A stretch of 64,000 nucleotides of DNA, from the NCBI GenBank assembly GCA_039621445.1, contig CP154956.1, positions 77,062,474-77,126,473 of the forward strand, in the 5' to 3' direction. Shown here in pieces: positions 28,337 to 37,875 of the stretch. The position numbers and the translations under genes are program-made. The notes under the pieces are model-generated. The model ran no database searches. It was not told where the DNA came from and worked only from the letters and a program-made list of their open reading frames with translations. This DNA comes from Euglena gracilis (lineage: Eukaryota > Euglenida > Euglenophyceae > Euglenales). Each line of letters starts with the position of its first letter. Within the stretch, counting starts at the first letter, position 1.

Positions 28337-28402
28337 TACTCCCTCGAGGCAAGCCGAAAAGGGAGGAAGGGACACCGAGGGCGAAGCACAAAGACATTGT
28401 GA
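28298..28402 (+). repeat. Internal complementary region of the + strand DIRS element
   Basis: GGCCTCACAATGGCAAAG to GAGGTGTC is complementary to the outermost 5' end (23,779-23,815). The adjoining TACTCCCTCGAGGC to GACATTGTGAG matches the complement of the outermost 3' end of the related element. Confidence 0.7.
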
Positions 28403-28565
28403 GCCCGACCCCCCCCACCCATGTACGAAAATTTGTCTTCAAGCGCCTCGGTCAGAAGATGGGGGCCAGGGGGGAGGTGGGGGGGGGGACACCCCCAGGG
28501 AAAAAGACAGCACCATGGTCGCCACGTCGGAGACAATGCATCCAACTCCGGCGAGACAAGTTAGA

Positions 28566-30960
28566 TCTGGGTTTAGAATAAATCTCTGAACCCACTTAGG
28601 AATGACGCTCCAGGGAGGGTTTGCATAAACTGGGGGGAGGCCCCTTAAATCTGCCTTCATGCGTTCACCCGCAAAGCCCCTTGGTGGGGATATCGACACG
28701 TGAACTTGGGAATTTTTTTGTTCCTGTGGGTGAAAAACATGTCAACCTCTGGGGTTATGTCTCTTTTGAAAAGCTGCAGAATCTTGTGAAAAATGTGTAG
28801 GTTTTTGGTGTAATCCCCTGGGTCTTTTTGCTCCCTGGTCAGGGAGTCTGCCAATTGTTCCTGGGTGGGAACTCAAACCACCTGCAAATTGATTTGCTTT
28901 TCTTGAAAATGGTACAGAAGTGGCTTTAAGATGGAACTTAGGTAGATATTTTTCCTCCCGTTTTGTTAAATAGCTTACAGCTACCTGGCTATCCACGCGA
29001 AGGAGAATTGTTTGTTTTGGTCTGGACAAAGCTTTTACTGTTTTCACTGAAGCTCTCAACTCTTTTTGATTGATATGAAGGACATGAAGGTTCCTCCAGA
29101 AATCCTGCGCCTTTTGACCTGAATGTCTGTCCAGCCCCCCCCCCCCCCATTGCCAGGTGCTGCTGTCTGAGAATAGTTCCTGAGAGGCTTGGGATTGAGA
29201 TGCCCTGCCCACACCTGGCTGTAAAAATTATTTCAATTCCAGAATTTGATCTCTGGCCCCCTGGTGAATAATCAGGGTGTGGTCTCAACCCCATTTGGTG
29301 TGCAGATCCACCATTTTGCAAAGTTGTTCTTTCAGAAACCTGAGAAATGGCATTGAAACTAAATAGCTTCTGACTTGCCCCACTATAGAACTGAGTTTTC
29401 TGCAACTCATTTTTTGTTCTTTCAGCACCTATCCCAACTCCTTTCTTAGGGATTTTCATTTTTCCTGAGGGATCTTCAGTTGGCCCTTTTTCAAGTTGAT
29501 TCACTGTCCCAAATGCTTTTTTTCCTGTGTTGGTTCCAGACAGAGAGTTGCAACTTTCCTTCCTGGAAGTTGATGAGAAACCGAAAATGGAGAACCAATT
29601 GGCTGGGCTGCAGCAGACTTTTCTTGACATTGACTTTGAACCCACTGGCCATTAAATCCTCCACCACCAGGTTGAGGTGTCTTTTTCAGGGTGGGTGGGC
29701 TGGGGGTTGTTATGAGTATGTCGTCTATATACACCTACACCTGAATTCCCCTTTTACGCCATCCATTGTTCAAATGGACCCATTAGGACCCATGAGAAAC
29801 CTGTTGCATGATGTTTATTCCAAAGGACCCACCCTGTGCCTTTGATAAGGCTGTAAGGTGTCGTGCAGGGGAACATGACAATAGGCATCTTTTAAATCGA
29901 TTTTGCCCCCCACTGACCCTTTTGGAGAAGGGGTAAAAGCCCTGCATGTGATCCAGTGTAAACGTTTATACCTGGAAGAATGCACTTATTCCCCTGCAAT
30001 CTGAAAAAAAGCCATCATTTTGTTTCCCCTGAGTGTTCCTCTTTTGAAATGAGGAACCAAGGAAGCAGATGGGCTGTGCCCTGTGCTTCCACCTTTTTTA
30101 CAGCCCCAGATTTTTGATATTCTTCCAAAATCTTTTGGGCTTGCTCCGAAGTTGATCCCTATCTGCCTATCACAGACAGTGCCACTGGGGGGTGTTCCCC
30201 TCCCTGGATAAACTTGACATGGTGTGGGCTGGCATGTTTTTCTCACCAGGGTAGGCAGAGCCTCAATCTCTGGGGCAGGGGTGTGTACCCCCAGGCCACC
30301 TCTGCCAGACGCACCCTTTCCTCCACTGGAACGATGGGGGGGAGTGCATGTCTGCTGTGAGTGCACAGAGTTGGGATCCCTTTGGTCTGTGTGGTTGGCC
30401 AGGCCATTGTGGGTCCTGCAATTTGGGTCTGTTGCAGCCCACCGTGGGTGAGTTTCTGAGGTTTACTCCTTCCCTGAGGCTGCTGAGACAGCTGGGCAGG
30501 GCTTACCTCTGCCTTTTTCTTTTCCTCCTTTCTTACAGCCTCCTTTGCCATGTGCATCTCCTCCAAAGCTTGGCCATCCTCCTTTTCCTTTTCCATACTT
30601 CTTGAACTTGAATCCTCCACCTGGGGAAAGTAAAATACACGACATTCCCTGCTGTGAGGCTTTCTTTCTTTCGTTCTTCCACCAACCACCTGTCCAGTTC
30701 CAACAACAAATAGAAGAACTGCTGGCTCATCACCACCTTGTCAGCTTGTACCCCTTCATGGGTCAATGCGTACATCCTCAGCAAATTCAACATTCTTTGT
30801 TGGCTGCTCCAAAGCAGCTCGTCCACCTTGCAGCCTGCGTTTTGTCTGTGGTTGTTCACCTCTGGTCGCTCCTTCAGCCCCTCGAATTTGGGCAGCCCTT
30901 CAAAAAGTGAACGGATATCCAAACTCAAGGAGCCCGCTTTTTGGCGGAGCAAGACCTTGT
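28566..30960 (-). mobile_element. Third, diverged DIRS-like element (degenerate)
   Basis: Reading the minus strand from 30,952 downward: a gag-like stretch (SLSLDIRSLFEGLPKFEGL, then a basic EERKKES region), RT N-terminal similarity to the QAEKIL...SGAVKKV segment in shifted frames near 30,100, the RT motif YIDDILITTP at about 29,700-29,735, RNase H pieces (LFSDSS, LHINQKELRA, LRVDSQVAVSYL) near 28,980-29,180, and YANPPWSVIPK near 28,630. Frames change many times, so it is an old copy. It ends at 28,566, where it meets the truncated + strand element, so its recombinase and 3' end are missing. Its 5' end is cut by the LTR element at 30,961. Confidence 0.65.
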
Positions 30961-31155
30961 TGTGAGTGATTCGGGTGCTTAGCGCCGCAAATTAGGCGTT
31001 ACGCAAACAGCTTCCAAGATCAGGGATCTGGATTTTCTCACAGTGATTCCTTGTTCATTTTTGCAGTGGCAAGCGAAATGTAATGTTTGCTGGGCTGTGT
31101 ACTGTGATCTGCACCTGGAACTTCCAAAGGAATTCCCAAGATTTGATTTTGTGCC

Positions 31156-31620
31156 ATGCTGGGAAATGTGCAGGGTGGTCATTGCAAAGCTGGAAGGAAG
31201 AAAGGCTGCCTGGCTCAGGGGTGCGCAAGGGATTACCCAGAAAGAAGTAGACCTCAGATACACAAACAGTACAAGCCGCAGTACCAGAAGCCCTGTACAA
31301 ACAGTTTTCGCCACGAATGGGAAGATGGGCCAGATGCCCAGCATGGGCATTCTGGGAATTCAAATTTGGAAGATGTGTCATTCACAGATCTGTCATGGAG
31401 ACCTGAGGTCATTGAAAGAGTCAAGATTGATGGGAAGATTCTGCGAGACAAAGGCACAGTCAGCAAACAAAGGGTCCAGATTAAAGGGGAGAAGTTGGAA
31501 GTTACAAGGTCTGAGAACAGGTCACAGAGTGAGAAGAAGCAGCCCAGCTGTAAGAGTGTGAAGGTTCAAGCTCAAGTTACAATGAGCAAACTGTTGACAT
31601 GGGACGGACAAGGAAGTTAA
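31156..31620 (+). CDS. Small ORF of the second LTR element
   Basis: A 154-codon frame starts MLGNVQGGHC inside the left LTR, downstream of the predicted mRNA start, and continues into the interior. The product is hydrophilic and Lys/Arg/Ser-rich (KQYKPQYQKPCTNSFRHEW, then SENRSQSEKKQPSCKSVK). I recognise no domain. The interval 31,621-32,005 has no clear frame and repeats GTGGGCTTGGG phrases. Confidence 0.4.
   Translation: MLGNVQGGHCKAGRKKGCLAQGCARDYPERSRPQIHKQYKPQYQKPCTNSFRHEWEDGPDAQHGHSGNSNLEDVSFTDLSWRPEVIERVKIDGKILRDKGTVSKQRVQIKGEKLEVTRSENRSQSEKKQPSCKSVKVQAQVTMSKLLTWDGQGS
31263..31273 (+). promoter_or_regulatory. Putative self-primed primer-binding site
   Basis: CAAACAGTACA immediately follows the left LTR and is the exact complement of TGTACTGTTTG at 32,123-32,133 in the right LTR. 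The equivalent site in the left LTR (TGTAATGTTTG) has one change. The 11-nt length and position match the Tf1 self-priming model. Confidence 0.6.
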
Positions 31621-32339
31621 ATGCCACTGAGAGGAGATGGATGAGAAGGAGGCCATTGGCAGAGTTCCAGAAGACTGCAGAAGAGGTTCTGCCTTAGTGT
31701 GGCATGTTGCCCCAAGGCTGGGATGTTACATGTGCCGAAGTGGGCTTGGGTGCCCAATTGTGCATTTGGCAATGTGGGCTTGGGAATGCCCCATGCTGTG
31801 CTTCATCTGGCTGTGAGGCGGGTTCACCCCAGCGAGTTGGCTAATCCATCCCACCCCTCTGTGTTGTGTGTTCCATCTTTTGAGAAGAATGGGAACTTTT
31901 TTCTGAAACTCACTCCTTTTTTTCCGACCCCTCTCAAAATTTTTGCACCCTCACACTCAAGGGAGTCAAGAGAGATTGCAATGGGCAATCTTCTGAGGAG
32001 GGGAGTGTGAGTGAGTTTGGTGCTTAGCGCCCCAAATTAGGCATTAAGCAAACAGCTTACCAGATCAGGATCTGAATTTTCTCACAGTGATTCCTTGTTC
32101 ATTTTTGCAGTGGCAAGCGAAATGTACTGTTTGCTGGGCTGTGTACTGTGATCTGCACCTGGAACTTCCAAAGGAACTCCCAAGATTTGATTTTGTGCCA
32201 TGCTGGGAAATGTGCAGGGTGGTCATTGCAATGCTGGAAGGAAGAAAGGCTGCCTGGCTCAGGGGTGCGCCAGGGATTACCCAGAAAGAAGTAGACCTCA
32301 GATAAATTATCCAGGTCCGCCGGCAGGCTCTGGGGGGCC

Positions 32340-33060
32340 TATACGGGTAGGGGGGTCGGGCTCACAATGTCTTTGTGCTCCGCCCTCGGTGTCCCTTCCT
32401 CCCTTGTCTGTTTTTACTCGAGGGAATGCGACTGCAGGGGCTCTTCTTGAGGCCTCGGTGGCCTCCAAGCTCTGTAAGACCTGGCGCCCCGCAGCGGGGA
32501 TGGAGAAGTTCCCCCCGAAGCTACAAAACCTGGCGGTGCGGAGATGACGTTGGACGCGAACGGCCGCGGGGAAGACAGGACGGCCAAGGACGAGCTTGTC
32601 GGACGGCTCAAACGACGACCCCATCTCGACCTCGCACGCGAGGGCGAGCGATAAGAGCCACGCTTCGTTCTAGGGTTTTGTCGAGGCAGCCACCATCCCT
32701 CCCCCGCCCACCTGCTCCAATGCCACCGCGCACCGTGTTGTTGCCCATTAGGGGAGTACCTCAAGGGCCTTCGCCGCAAAGCTTGTGACACTGTCTTTTA
32801 GCGCGCCTAAAAGGGAAACGGAAGCTACCTTCGATAGGCAAATACCACCGCACAGCGATTGTATCTCCCAAGGGTCTGCCGCCGAGATAAACTGCGCCAG
32901 CACTTGTGCCGTAGGGCGATTAATAACAGCCAGCTCCGGCAAAATAAGGCACAAAAGGGGGAAAGCCTAGCCTGCCTAAAAAAACCCTCCTTCAAACAGC
33001 CGGCATGCAAGGCATGGCCTCACTTGGTGCTCGTACTTTGTCTGCGAAATTTTTATTGAG
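32340..33060. mobile_element. DIRS terminal debris
   Basis: At 32,365-32,425 a stretch (GGGCTCACAATGTCTTTGTG and CCTCGGTGTCCCTTCC) matches the DIRS internal complementary region. At 32,931-33,040 a diverged inverted terminal repeat is seen (CAGCCAGCTCCGGC, GGCATGCAAGGCATGGCC). Between them, 32,430-32,930 shows nothing I can name. These are leftovers of at least one more DIRS lineage. Confidence 0.5.
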
Positions 33061-33096
33061 TTCCGCCGAACGCTCTTGTGCTATAGGGCTGTTTTC

Positions 33097-33256
33097 GTAC
33101 TCCCTCGAGGCAGACCGAGAAGGGAGGAAGGGACACCGAGGGCGAAGCACAAAGACATTGTGAGGCCATGCCTTGCTCGCCGGCGGTTTGTTGTGTGATT
33201 GTTCGCTGCGCTGGGTTAGGAGGTCCCGCTTAGTGCCGCCTCGCCGGAGTTGGCTG
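33097..33256 (-). repeat. 3' inverted terminal repeat of the minus-strand DIRS element
   Basis: The outer part GTACTCCCTCGAGGC...GACATTGTGAG (33,097-33,163) is specific to this end and is complementary to 33,393-33,460. The inner part GCCATGCCTTGCTCGCC to GCCGGAGTTGGCTG is inverted relative to 37,749-37,845. Confidence 0.8.
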
Positions 33257-33392
33257 CACTGTCTCCGACGTGGCGACCATGGCGCTGTCTTTTCCCCTCG
33301 GGGGGTCCCCCCCCCTCTGCCCCCCCCTGGCCCCCATCTTCTGACCGAGGGCGTTTGAAGACAAATTTTCGTATGTGGGTGGGGGGGTCGGG

Positions 33393-33498
33393 CTCACAAT
33401 GTCTTTGTGCTTCGCCCTCGGTGTCCCTTCCTCCCTTCTCGGTCTGCCTCGAGGGAGTACGAGACACCTCGGGCTCCGCACTTTGCCATTGTGAGGCC
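33393..33498 (-). repeat. Internal complementary region of the minus-strand DIRS element
   Basis: Two halves lie side by side. One (33,393-33,460) is complementary to the outer 3' end, the other (33,462-33,498) to the outer 5' end (37,839-37,875). In the DIRS replication model this segment aligns both ends of the linear cDNA for circle formation. Confidence 0.8.
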
Positions 33499-33509
33499 AG
33501 ATTGTGCAC

Positions 33510-34480
33510 TGAAAAAAGGGGGGCCAGGGCATTCTCCAAAGAACCTTGGGCACCAAGTCTTTGATAGTGGGCTGTGAAAGCCTCCACCCCCTTCCATTGA
33601 CCAATTTCACAAACTTCTTGGGCAGAAAGGCCCAATTTTTTGAGTAAACCAACTCCTGCTCCTCTGGTGGAGTGGGGTCCCCAAACCTGGGGGGGTACCC
33701 CCTGTTTGGTCAAAAATTCTTTGGTGATAGAAGCAATGGTATCTGCCTTAATGGCTTTGTAGGGGGGTTTTAACGTAATTAACAGGGGGCCCCCAGGTTT
33801 CATAAAGAAACGTGTTGCTGCCACATAAGCCATCATTAAATGAAAGGGGCTGATTTGGGGGCACTGGGGAATGGAGACAACTCTCTCCCACTTATGGAGC
33901 TTTTGCCCTTTACGTTTAATTTTGATGTAGGGTGCCCCTCCCAACACACTTGTGGTTCTTTGGACCTGTGCCAAATCTGAACTTCTGTATAAACAGAGGA
34001 TGCGTGAACAGAAAATGAGTTGTGTACGCAATGTACAAATATCAGAGGGCAGGGGGGACTGTGCCAGCCCCAGGAGGATTGGGAGGGGATCCCAGAATGC
34101 ACCATATTTCTCCAGGTTTTGGTTCCAAAGCCTTTTATAAGGTGCTAACATGGTATGGAACCTCAGGCCCCCAAAGCCAGGGATTAATAGCATAGCACTG
34201 TATGCATTGCGTGCTTGGGCCTTTGAAAATTGAAACAGTTGAATTAAAGCGTCAACCACTTGGTCAGTGGTGGCTTCAGGGGGGGGTACCCCCATTTTGT
34301 CCAAAATCACCCATAAAAGCGTAAAAGCGCTTTGATAACGCTTTAAGCTGGGGTTTTTTCCCAGGAAATCGTTAATGGATGTATTTTGTATTTGTTTCCC
34401 CTCCAGAATTTGCCTGAGCAAACCATGCAAAGTAGGGGCCACCTGGGGGGTGGCATTTCTTCCCCCCTGCAATTGGTGAA
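33510..34480 (-). CDS. DIRS tyrosine recombinase
   Basis: A single open frame covers the whole domain. Visible landmarks are SLKRYQSAFTLLWVILDK, FSKAQARNAYSAMLLIPG, HLMMAYVAATRFF, the HSTRGAG box containing the conserved H-x-x-R, GLSAQEVCEIGQW and the FTAHYQRL box with the nucleophile tyrosine. The frame stays open beyond the domain into the internal complementary region (to 33,216). It differs from the frame used for the upstream RNase H tail, and the two overlap near 34,380-34,480, as overlapping RT and recombinase frames do in other DIRS elements. It would integrate circular element DNA in the nucleus. Confidence 0.8.
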
Positions 34481-34499
34481 CATACCCTTGTAAGGGGTG

Positions 34500-35190
34500 A
34501 TTTTCAGGCAGGGGGACTCTGGTACTTTCATTTTTATTAACTGGGGCCACCATGTGGCTGAATCCCAGTAGGGGGTGACCATCAAAACTTTGGCCTGTGG
34601 AAACAGTTTTAATCTGGGGAGAAATTTTTGAATTACAGACCAGGGGGGATTTGCATAAAGGCCCCCCATGTTGTCCAGTGGACATTGCAATGCATCCACT
34701 GCTGTGGCTTCCCAGTGGGGCCACCTGGCCACAAATTGTGGCAGTTTTTTGTTGCCTGGTGAGGCAAAAAGGTCTGTTTTCAGGCTTATGTAATTTTTGA
34801 ACTGCTGCTGCCTCAGCCATTGAAAAAGTTGGGGGTCTAGGGAATAATCCCCCCTGTCCATTTCCCACCTGCTTATGGGGTCTGCCAGGCATTCTTTTGA
34901 AGGCACCCACTTTACTTGCAGGTTTATGTTGTGTTCCATGCACCATTCGAAGAAGGGTCTTAGCATGGAATTGAAGGGGTCTTTTCTGCCCCCCCTTTTG
35001 TTAAGTAATAGTAAATTACTTGATTGTCCACGGATAGGGACACAGTTTCCCCTGGCTGGCTGAGGCTTTGTACGGTGCTTATTGCTGCACTTAATTCTTT
35101 GACATTTATGTGCAGAATGGAGTTTTCCCTCCAAAATTCTTGCACAATTTTTCCTGTTCGAATGTCCAGCCCCCCCAGGCATGGGTGCTG
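34500..35190 (-). CDS. DIRS RNase H and NPPW segment, in two shifted frames
   Basis: RNase H continues from the RT frame by a shift near 35,150: LHINVKELSA carries the conserved Glu and LSVDNQVIYYYL the next Asp. A second shift near 34,990, at a seven-C run, leads to FFEWCMEHNINLQVKWVPS and then to LYANPPWSVIQKF and TPYWDSATWWPQL (to about 34,500). Whether the shifts are real, programmed or assembly errors in homopolymers cannot be decided here. Confidence 0.65.
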
Positions 35191-37583
35191 CTGTCTGAGT
35201 GCAACTCTCTGGTTGCACTTTGGGGGAAGGGTCTGCCCCCCCAGGTGTCCAGCAGGTTTTTTATTTCTCTTAATTGGTCCTTTATTCTTTGGGAGATGGG
35301 GTGTTTTGAGTCCCAGGGGGCTGTGGAATTTTCCACTAAAAAATTTGCCAGGGCATCCGTAAAGGCCCTTAGAAAGGGCAGGGCCATGAGATTGCATCTG
35401 ATTTGGCCCAAAATGGCAGCCAATTGCCTTTTTGACATGTAATCTTTTTTCACCATTTTTCCCAGCTCCTTTTTTACCGTTTTTATTTTCTGGGGGGGCA
35501 CCTGTAATTTTCCCTCTTGGAAGTTTAGTTGAAATCCAAGATGATTTACGATTTGGGTGGGCTGCAGGGTGGACTTTTTTACATTGATTTTGAACCCTGA
35601 TTTGATTAAATCCCTGACCACTGTGTTCAGGTGATTTTGTAAGATGATTTGTGTTGGGGCCACCAGCAAAATGTCGTCCAGGTAAATAAATACCTGGATG
35701 CCCCTTTTCCTCCACAGCTTTTCGAATGTTTTCATGACTGACATGAAAATTTGGGGCATTACATTCAGGCCAAAACAGCCTGCCTGGAATTCCCAGGTCT
35801 GCCCCCCCACCTGATGCCTTAAAAATGGCCTTAGGCCTGGACTTACTGGAATATGAAAATAGGCATCTTTCAGGTCTATTTTGGCTGCCCAGTGGCCCTT
35901 TTCCAAAACTGGAAAAATGTGCTGGATGTGATCCAGCTTGAAAGGTTTCACTTGAAACTGCTGATTTAATTCTCTGCAGTCGCTGATCATTCTCCATTTG
36001 GTTGTTCCCCCTTCTGGTTTCGAAATTAGAAACCATGGGATTAAATGCTGGGTTTCTGAATCCCAAACTCGTTTTATTGACCCAGTTTTTTCGTAATCCA
36101 ACAGGATTTTTTCTGCCTGGTTCAGGTCCAGGTTGGCTCTGAGTTTTGGGTGGGTGGACAATTTTGGTGGGCTGACCCAGGGGGGTTGAATGCCATCCCT
36201 GATGAGTTGACATGTTGTTGGGGGGGCATTTTTTGTCCACCATTTCAGGCTTTTTTGCAGCCTTTGATGGAGGGGGGTGTCTCCCCATTTTTCCTCCATG
36301 GAATTTATTTCTTGGATCAGATGTTGGGGGGGGGGCTGGGCTGGGGGTGTTGGACATTTTAGGCTTTTTTGCAACCTTTGATGGAGGGGGGTGTCTCCCC
36401 CTCTTTCCCCCATTGAATTTATTTTCTGGATAAGATGATTCTGGGGGGGCTGGGTTGGGGGTGTTGGACATTGCACCCCTAGGTCCCCTAGGGCTTGGGC
36501 CCTTGGAAAAAGAAATTTTTTCTGGGGGGATGTGCATGCACTCTCTCCCTCTCTGCTCACCTCTCTGGATGATCTTGTTGTTGGAAGACATACCATAGGG
36601 CTTAATGCCCCTGTTTGGCCTATCTGGTCTTCTCCAGGTGGATGTGGTTGGTTCACATACCATAGGGGGGCCTCTGTGGGTCCCCCCCTTGATTGAATCA
36701 TTGGGAATTGAGGAATAATTGTTGGAGGGGTTCCTGCCCCTCCCTCCATAAGGGCCACTGTGGGTCCCTTTTCCTCCTGGGGCTGGGTCAATGAAAGGGC
36801 CACTGTGGGTCCCTTTATCCCCCATTGTTGGCAGAGGGCCTCTGTGGGTCCCTCGGGGGATTTCTCCAGCAGCTGCCTTAGCTTCTTGGTGGCCACTGTG
36901 GGTCCACCCTGCTGGTGCTTTAGCTTCTTGGTGGCCACTGTGGGTCCACCCTGCTGATCTCCAAGGTTTCCATGTATAAATCTTTTTCCATAATCCATCT
37001 TGTGGTCTTCCAGGCCTTGATTTCTTTTTGGCCTCCAGCCCCATTGGAAATCTGGGGGGGCTGCTGTGGCCCCCCCTTGTCCCCTTGAGAGGGGCTGTTG
37101 TGATAGATGAATTGGGGGGGTTGGACAGACCTTTTCTGCCCCTTCCTGAGGGGATTTGCTTGAAAAACTGGCCCCCATGGCCCCTGTGGTGTTGACCTCC
37201 TTGGCCTTGATTCCATCTCCCCATCTGCTGGCCAATTTGTGCCCAGGCTGCTGGGCGCCTTTGGGGGAGATGCCCTTGATGTGTGGGCTTTGATTGGCCA
37301 AGCATTTTGCATTTGAAGCATTTTGGGCCCCCATGGCCCATTCTTTGCCCACAAAGGGCTGGTGCTGGCTTCTGTCTTCTGGGCCTTCTGGCCACTGTGG
37401 TCCAAGGACCGTGGCCGTCACTGGGGGGGGTTTTGGGCTGGGAAATTTCTGGGGTGGGGGGCTGGGTGGGAAGAACGGCCACGGTTTGCCACGTGATGAC
37501 CGCATCTCCAAGTTCTCCAGCTGCTGCGGCATCTGCTCCAGGACGTCCGCGGCCGTGAAATTCCAATTTCTTCTCAACTGCAT
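35106..37583 (-). CDS. DIRS gag-like region fused to reverse transcriptase
   Basis: One uninterrupted 825-codon frame starts at ATG 37,583. The first 150 residues (LEQMPQQLENLEMRSSRG) are followed by a Pro/Gln-rich region with GPTVAL-type repeats, then the RT domain: WRMISDCRELNQ, AKIDLKDAYFHIPV (motif A), FGLNVMPQIF (motif B), FIYLDDILLVAP (motif C, YLDD, near 35,670-35,690) and NHLGFQLNF. It ends just after the first RNase H Asp (LHSDSS). The catalytic Asp residues of motifs A and C are intact. RT copies the element RNA into cDNA. A second frame (34,960-37,599) is open across the same stretch. Confidence 0.85.
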   Translation of the reverse strand: MQLRRNWNFTAADVLEQMPQQLENLEMRSSRGKPWPFFPPSPPPQKFPSPKPPPVTATVLGPQWPEGPEDRSQHQPFVGKEWAMGAQNASNAKCLANQSPHIKGISPKGAQQPGHKLASRWGDGIKAKEVNTTGAMGASFSSKSPQEGAEKVCPTPPIHLSQQPLSRGQGGATAAPPDFQWGWRPKRNQGLEDHKMDYGKRFIHGNLGDQQGGPTVATKKLKHQQGGPTVATKKLRQLLEKSPEGPTEALCQQWGIKGPTVALSLTQPQEEKGPTVALMEGGAGTPPTIIPQFPMIQSRGGPTEAPLWYVNQPHPPGEDQIGQTGALSPMVCLPTTRSSREVSREGESACTSPQKKFLFPRAQALGDLGVQCPTPPTQPPQNHLIQKINSMGERGGDTPLHQRLQKSLKCPTPPAQPPPQHLIQEINSMEEKWGDTPLHQRLQKSLKWWTKNAPPTTCQLIRDGIQPPWVSPPKLSTHPKLRANLDLNQAEKILLDYEKTGSIKRVWDSETQHLIPWFLISKPEGGTTKWRMISDCRELNQQFQVKPFKLDHIQHIFPVLEKGHWAAKIDLKDAYFHIPVSPGLRPFLRHQVGGQTWEFQAGCFGLNVMPQIFMSVMKTFEKLWRKRGIQVFIYLDDILLVAPTQIILQNHLNTVVRDLIKSGFKINVKKSTLQPTQIVNHLGFQLNFQEGKLQVPPQKIKTVKKELGKMVKKDYMSKRQLAAILGQIRCNLMALPFLRAFTDALANFLVENSTAPWDSKHPISQRIKDQLREIKNLLDTWGGRPFPQSATRELHSDSSTHAWGGWTFEQEKLCKNFGGKTPFCT

Positions 37584-37599
37584 TGTTCATTGAAGTCAA
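36990..37599 (-). CDS. Alternative gag frame with Cys-His stretch
   Basis: In the second open frame, starting MTSMNNAV at 37,599, the first 200 residues contain GPWTTVARRPRRQKPAP and then KCFKCKMLGQSKPTHQGH, a possible atypical zinc knuckle (C-x2-C...H...H), followed by Gly/Arg-rich sequence. This looks more gag-like than the same region in the RT frame, so gag may be read here and RT reached by a frameshift. The frame stays open to 34,960, helped by the low T content of the strand. Confidence 0.4.
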
Positions 37600-37748
37600 A
37601 TTTGAAATTTGATAATTGACTTTTGATTTGATATTCGTCTGGTTCGTGTCCTTCTGGATATTGAATTGATATTGACTTCTTTTCTTGGTTCTTCTTCGTT
37701 CGTGAACTCTTTTCCTTTCTTCTGGGTGTCGAAGGGCAATTTAGGAAT

Positions 37749-37875
37749 CAGCCAACTCCGGCGAAAAAAGGCACTAAGCGGGACCTCCTAACCCAGCGCA
37801 GCGACCAATCACACAACAAACCGCCGGCGAGCAAGGCATGGCCTCACAATGGCAAAGTGCGGAGCCCGAGGTGTC
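37749..37875 (-). repeat. 5' inverted terminal repeat of the minus-strand DIRS element
   Basis: It matches, inverted, the inner part of 33,164-33,256 and extends outward with GGCAAAGTGCGGAGCCC, which is unique to this end and complementary to 33,462-33,498. Confidence 0.8.

Larger units (their letters stand above)
23779..28565 (+). mobile_element. Internally deleted DIRS-like retrotransposon with nested LTR element
   Basis: It shares its 5' inverted terminal repeat, gag start, RNase H tail, tyrosine recombinase and internal complementary region with the minus-strand element at 33,097-37,875. Compared with that copy it lacks about 1.7 kb covering all of the reverse transcriptase. At the deletion join (GGGGAGAC / AATGTCC) a 2.4-kb LTR element is inserted. 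The 3' terminal repeat is cut short after GGCGAG at 28,565, where a different DIRS copy begins in the opposite direction. It cannot be autonomous. Confidence 0.75.
30961..32304 (+). mobile_element. Second short LTR retrotransposon (no RT)
   Basis: Direct repeats of about 300 bp (30,961-31,262 and 32,006-32,304) begin TGTGAGTGA. The left copy ends GATACA, a canonical TG...CA pair. A purine tract GAGGAGGGGAG precedes the right copy, the same tract type as in the LTR element at 24,690. Directly after the left LTR, CAAACAGTACA is complementary to 11 nt inside the right LTR. No target duplication is visible: the left flank is the gag of a DIRS copy, the right flank is other DIRS debris, so a deletion or recombination has altered one side. 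Confidence 0.7.
33097..37875 (-). mobile_element. DIRS-like tyrosine-recombinase retrotransposon, nearly complete
   Basis: Read on the minus strand the order is 5' inverted terminal repeat (37,749-37,875), gag-like region, reverse transcriptase, RNase H, NPPW segment, tyrosine recombinase, internal complementary region (33,393-33,498) and 3' terminal repeat (33,097-33,256). Unequal outer ends that are each complementary to part of the internal region are diagnostic of DIRS-1-type elements. There is no LTR and no integrase. All catalytic motifs are present, but the coding is split over three frames with changes near C runs. Confidence 0.85.

Noticed and set aside
32640-32930. rRNA- or tRNA-like segment
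   Set aside because: Composition is reminiscent of structural RNA, but no cloverleaf or conserved rRNA stretch could be drawn.
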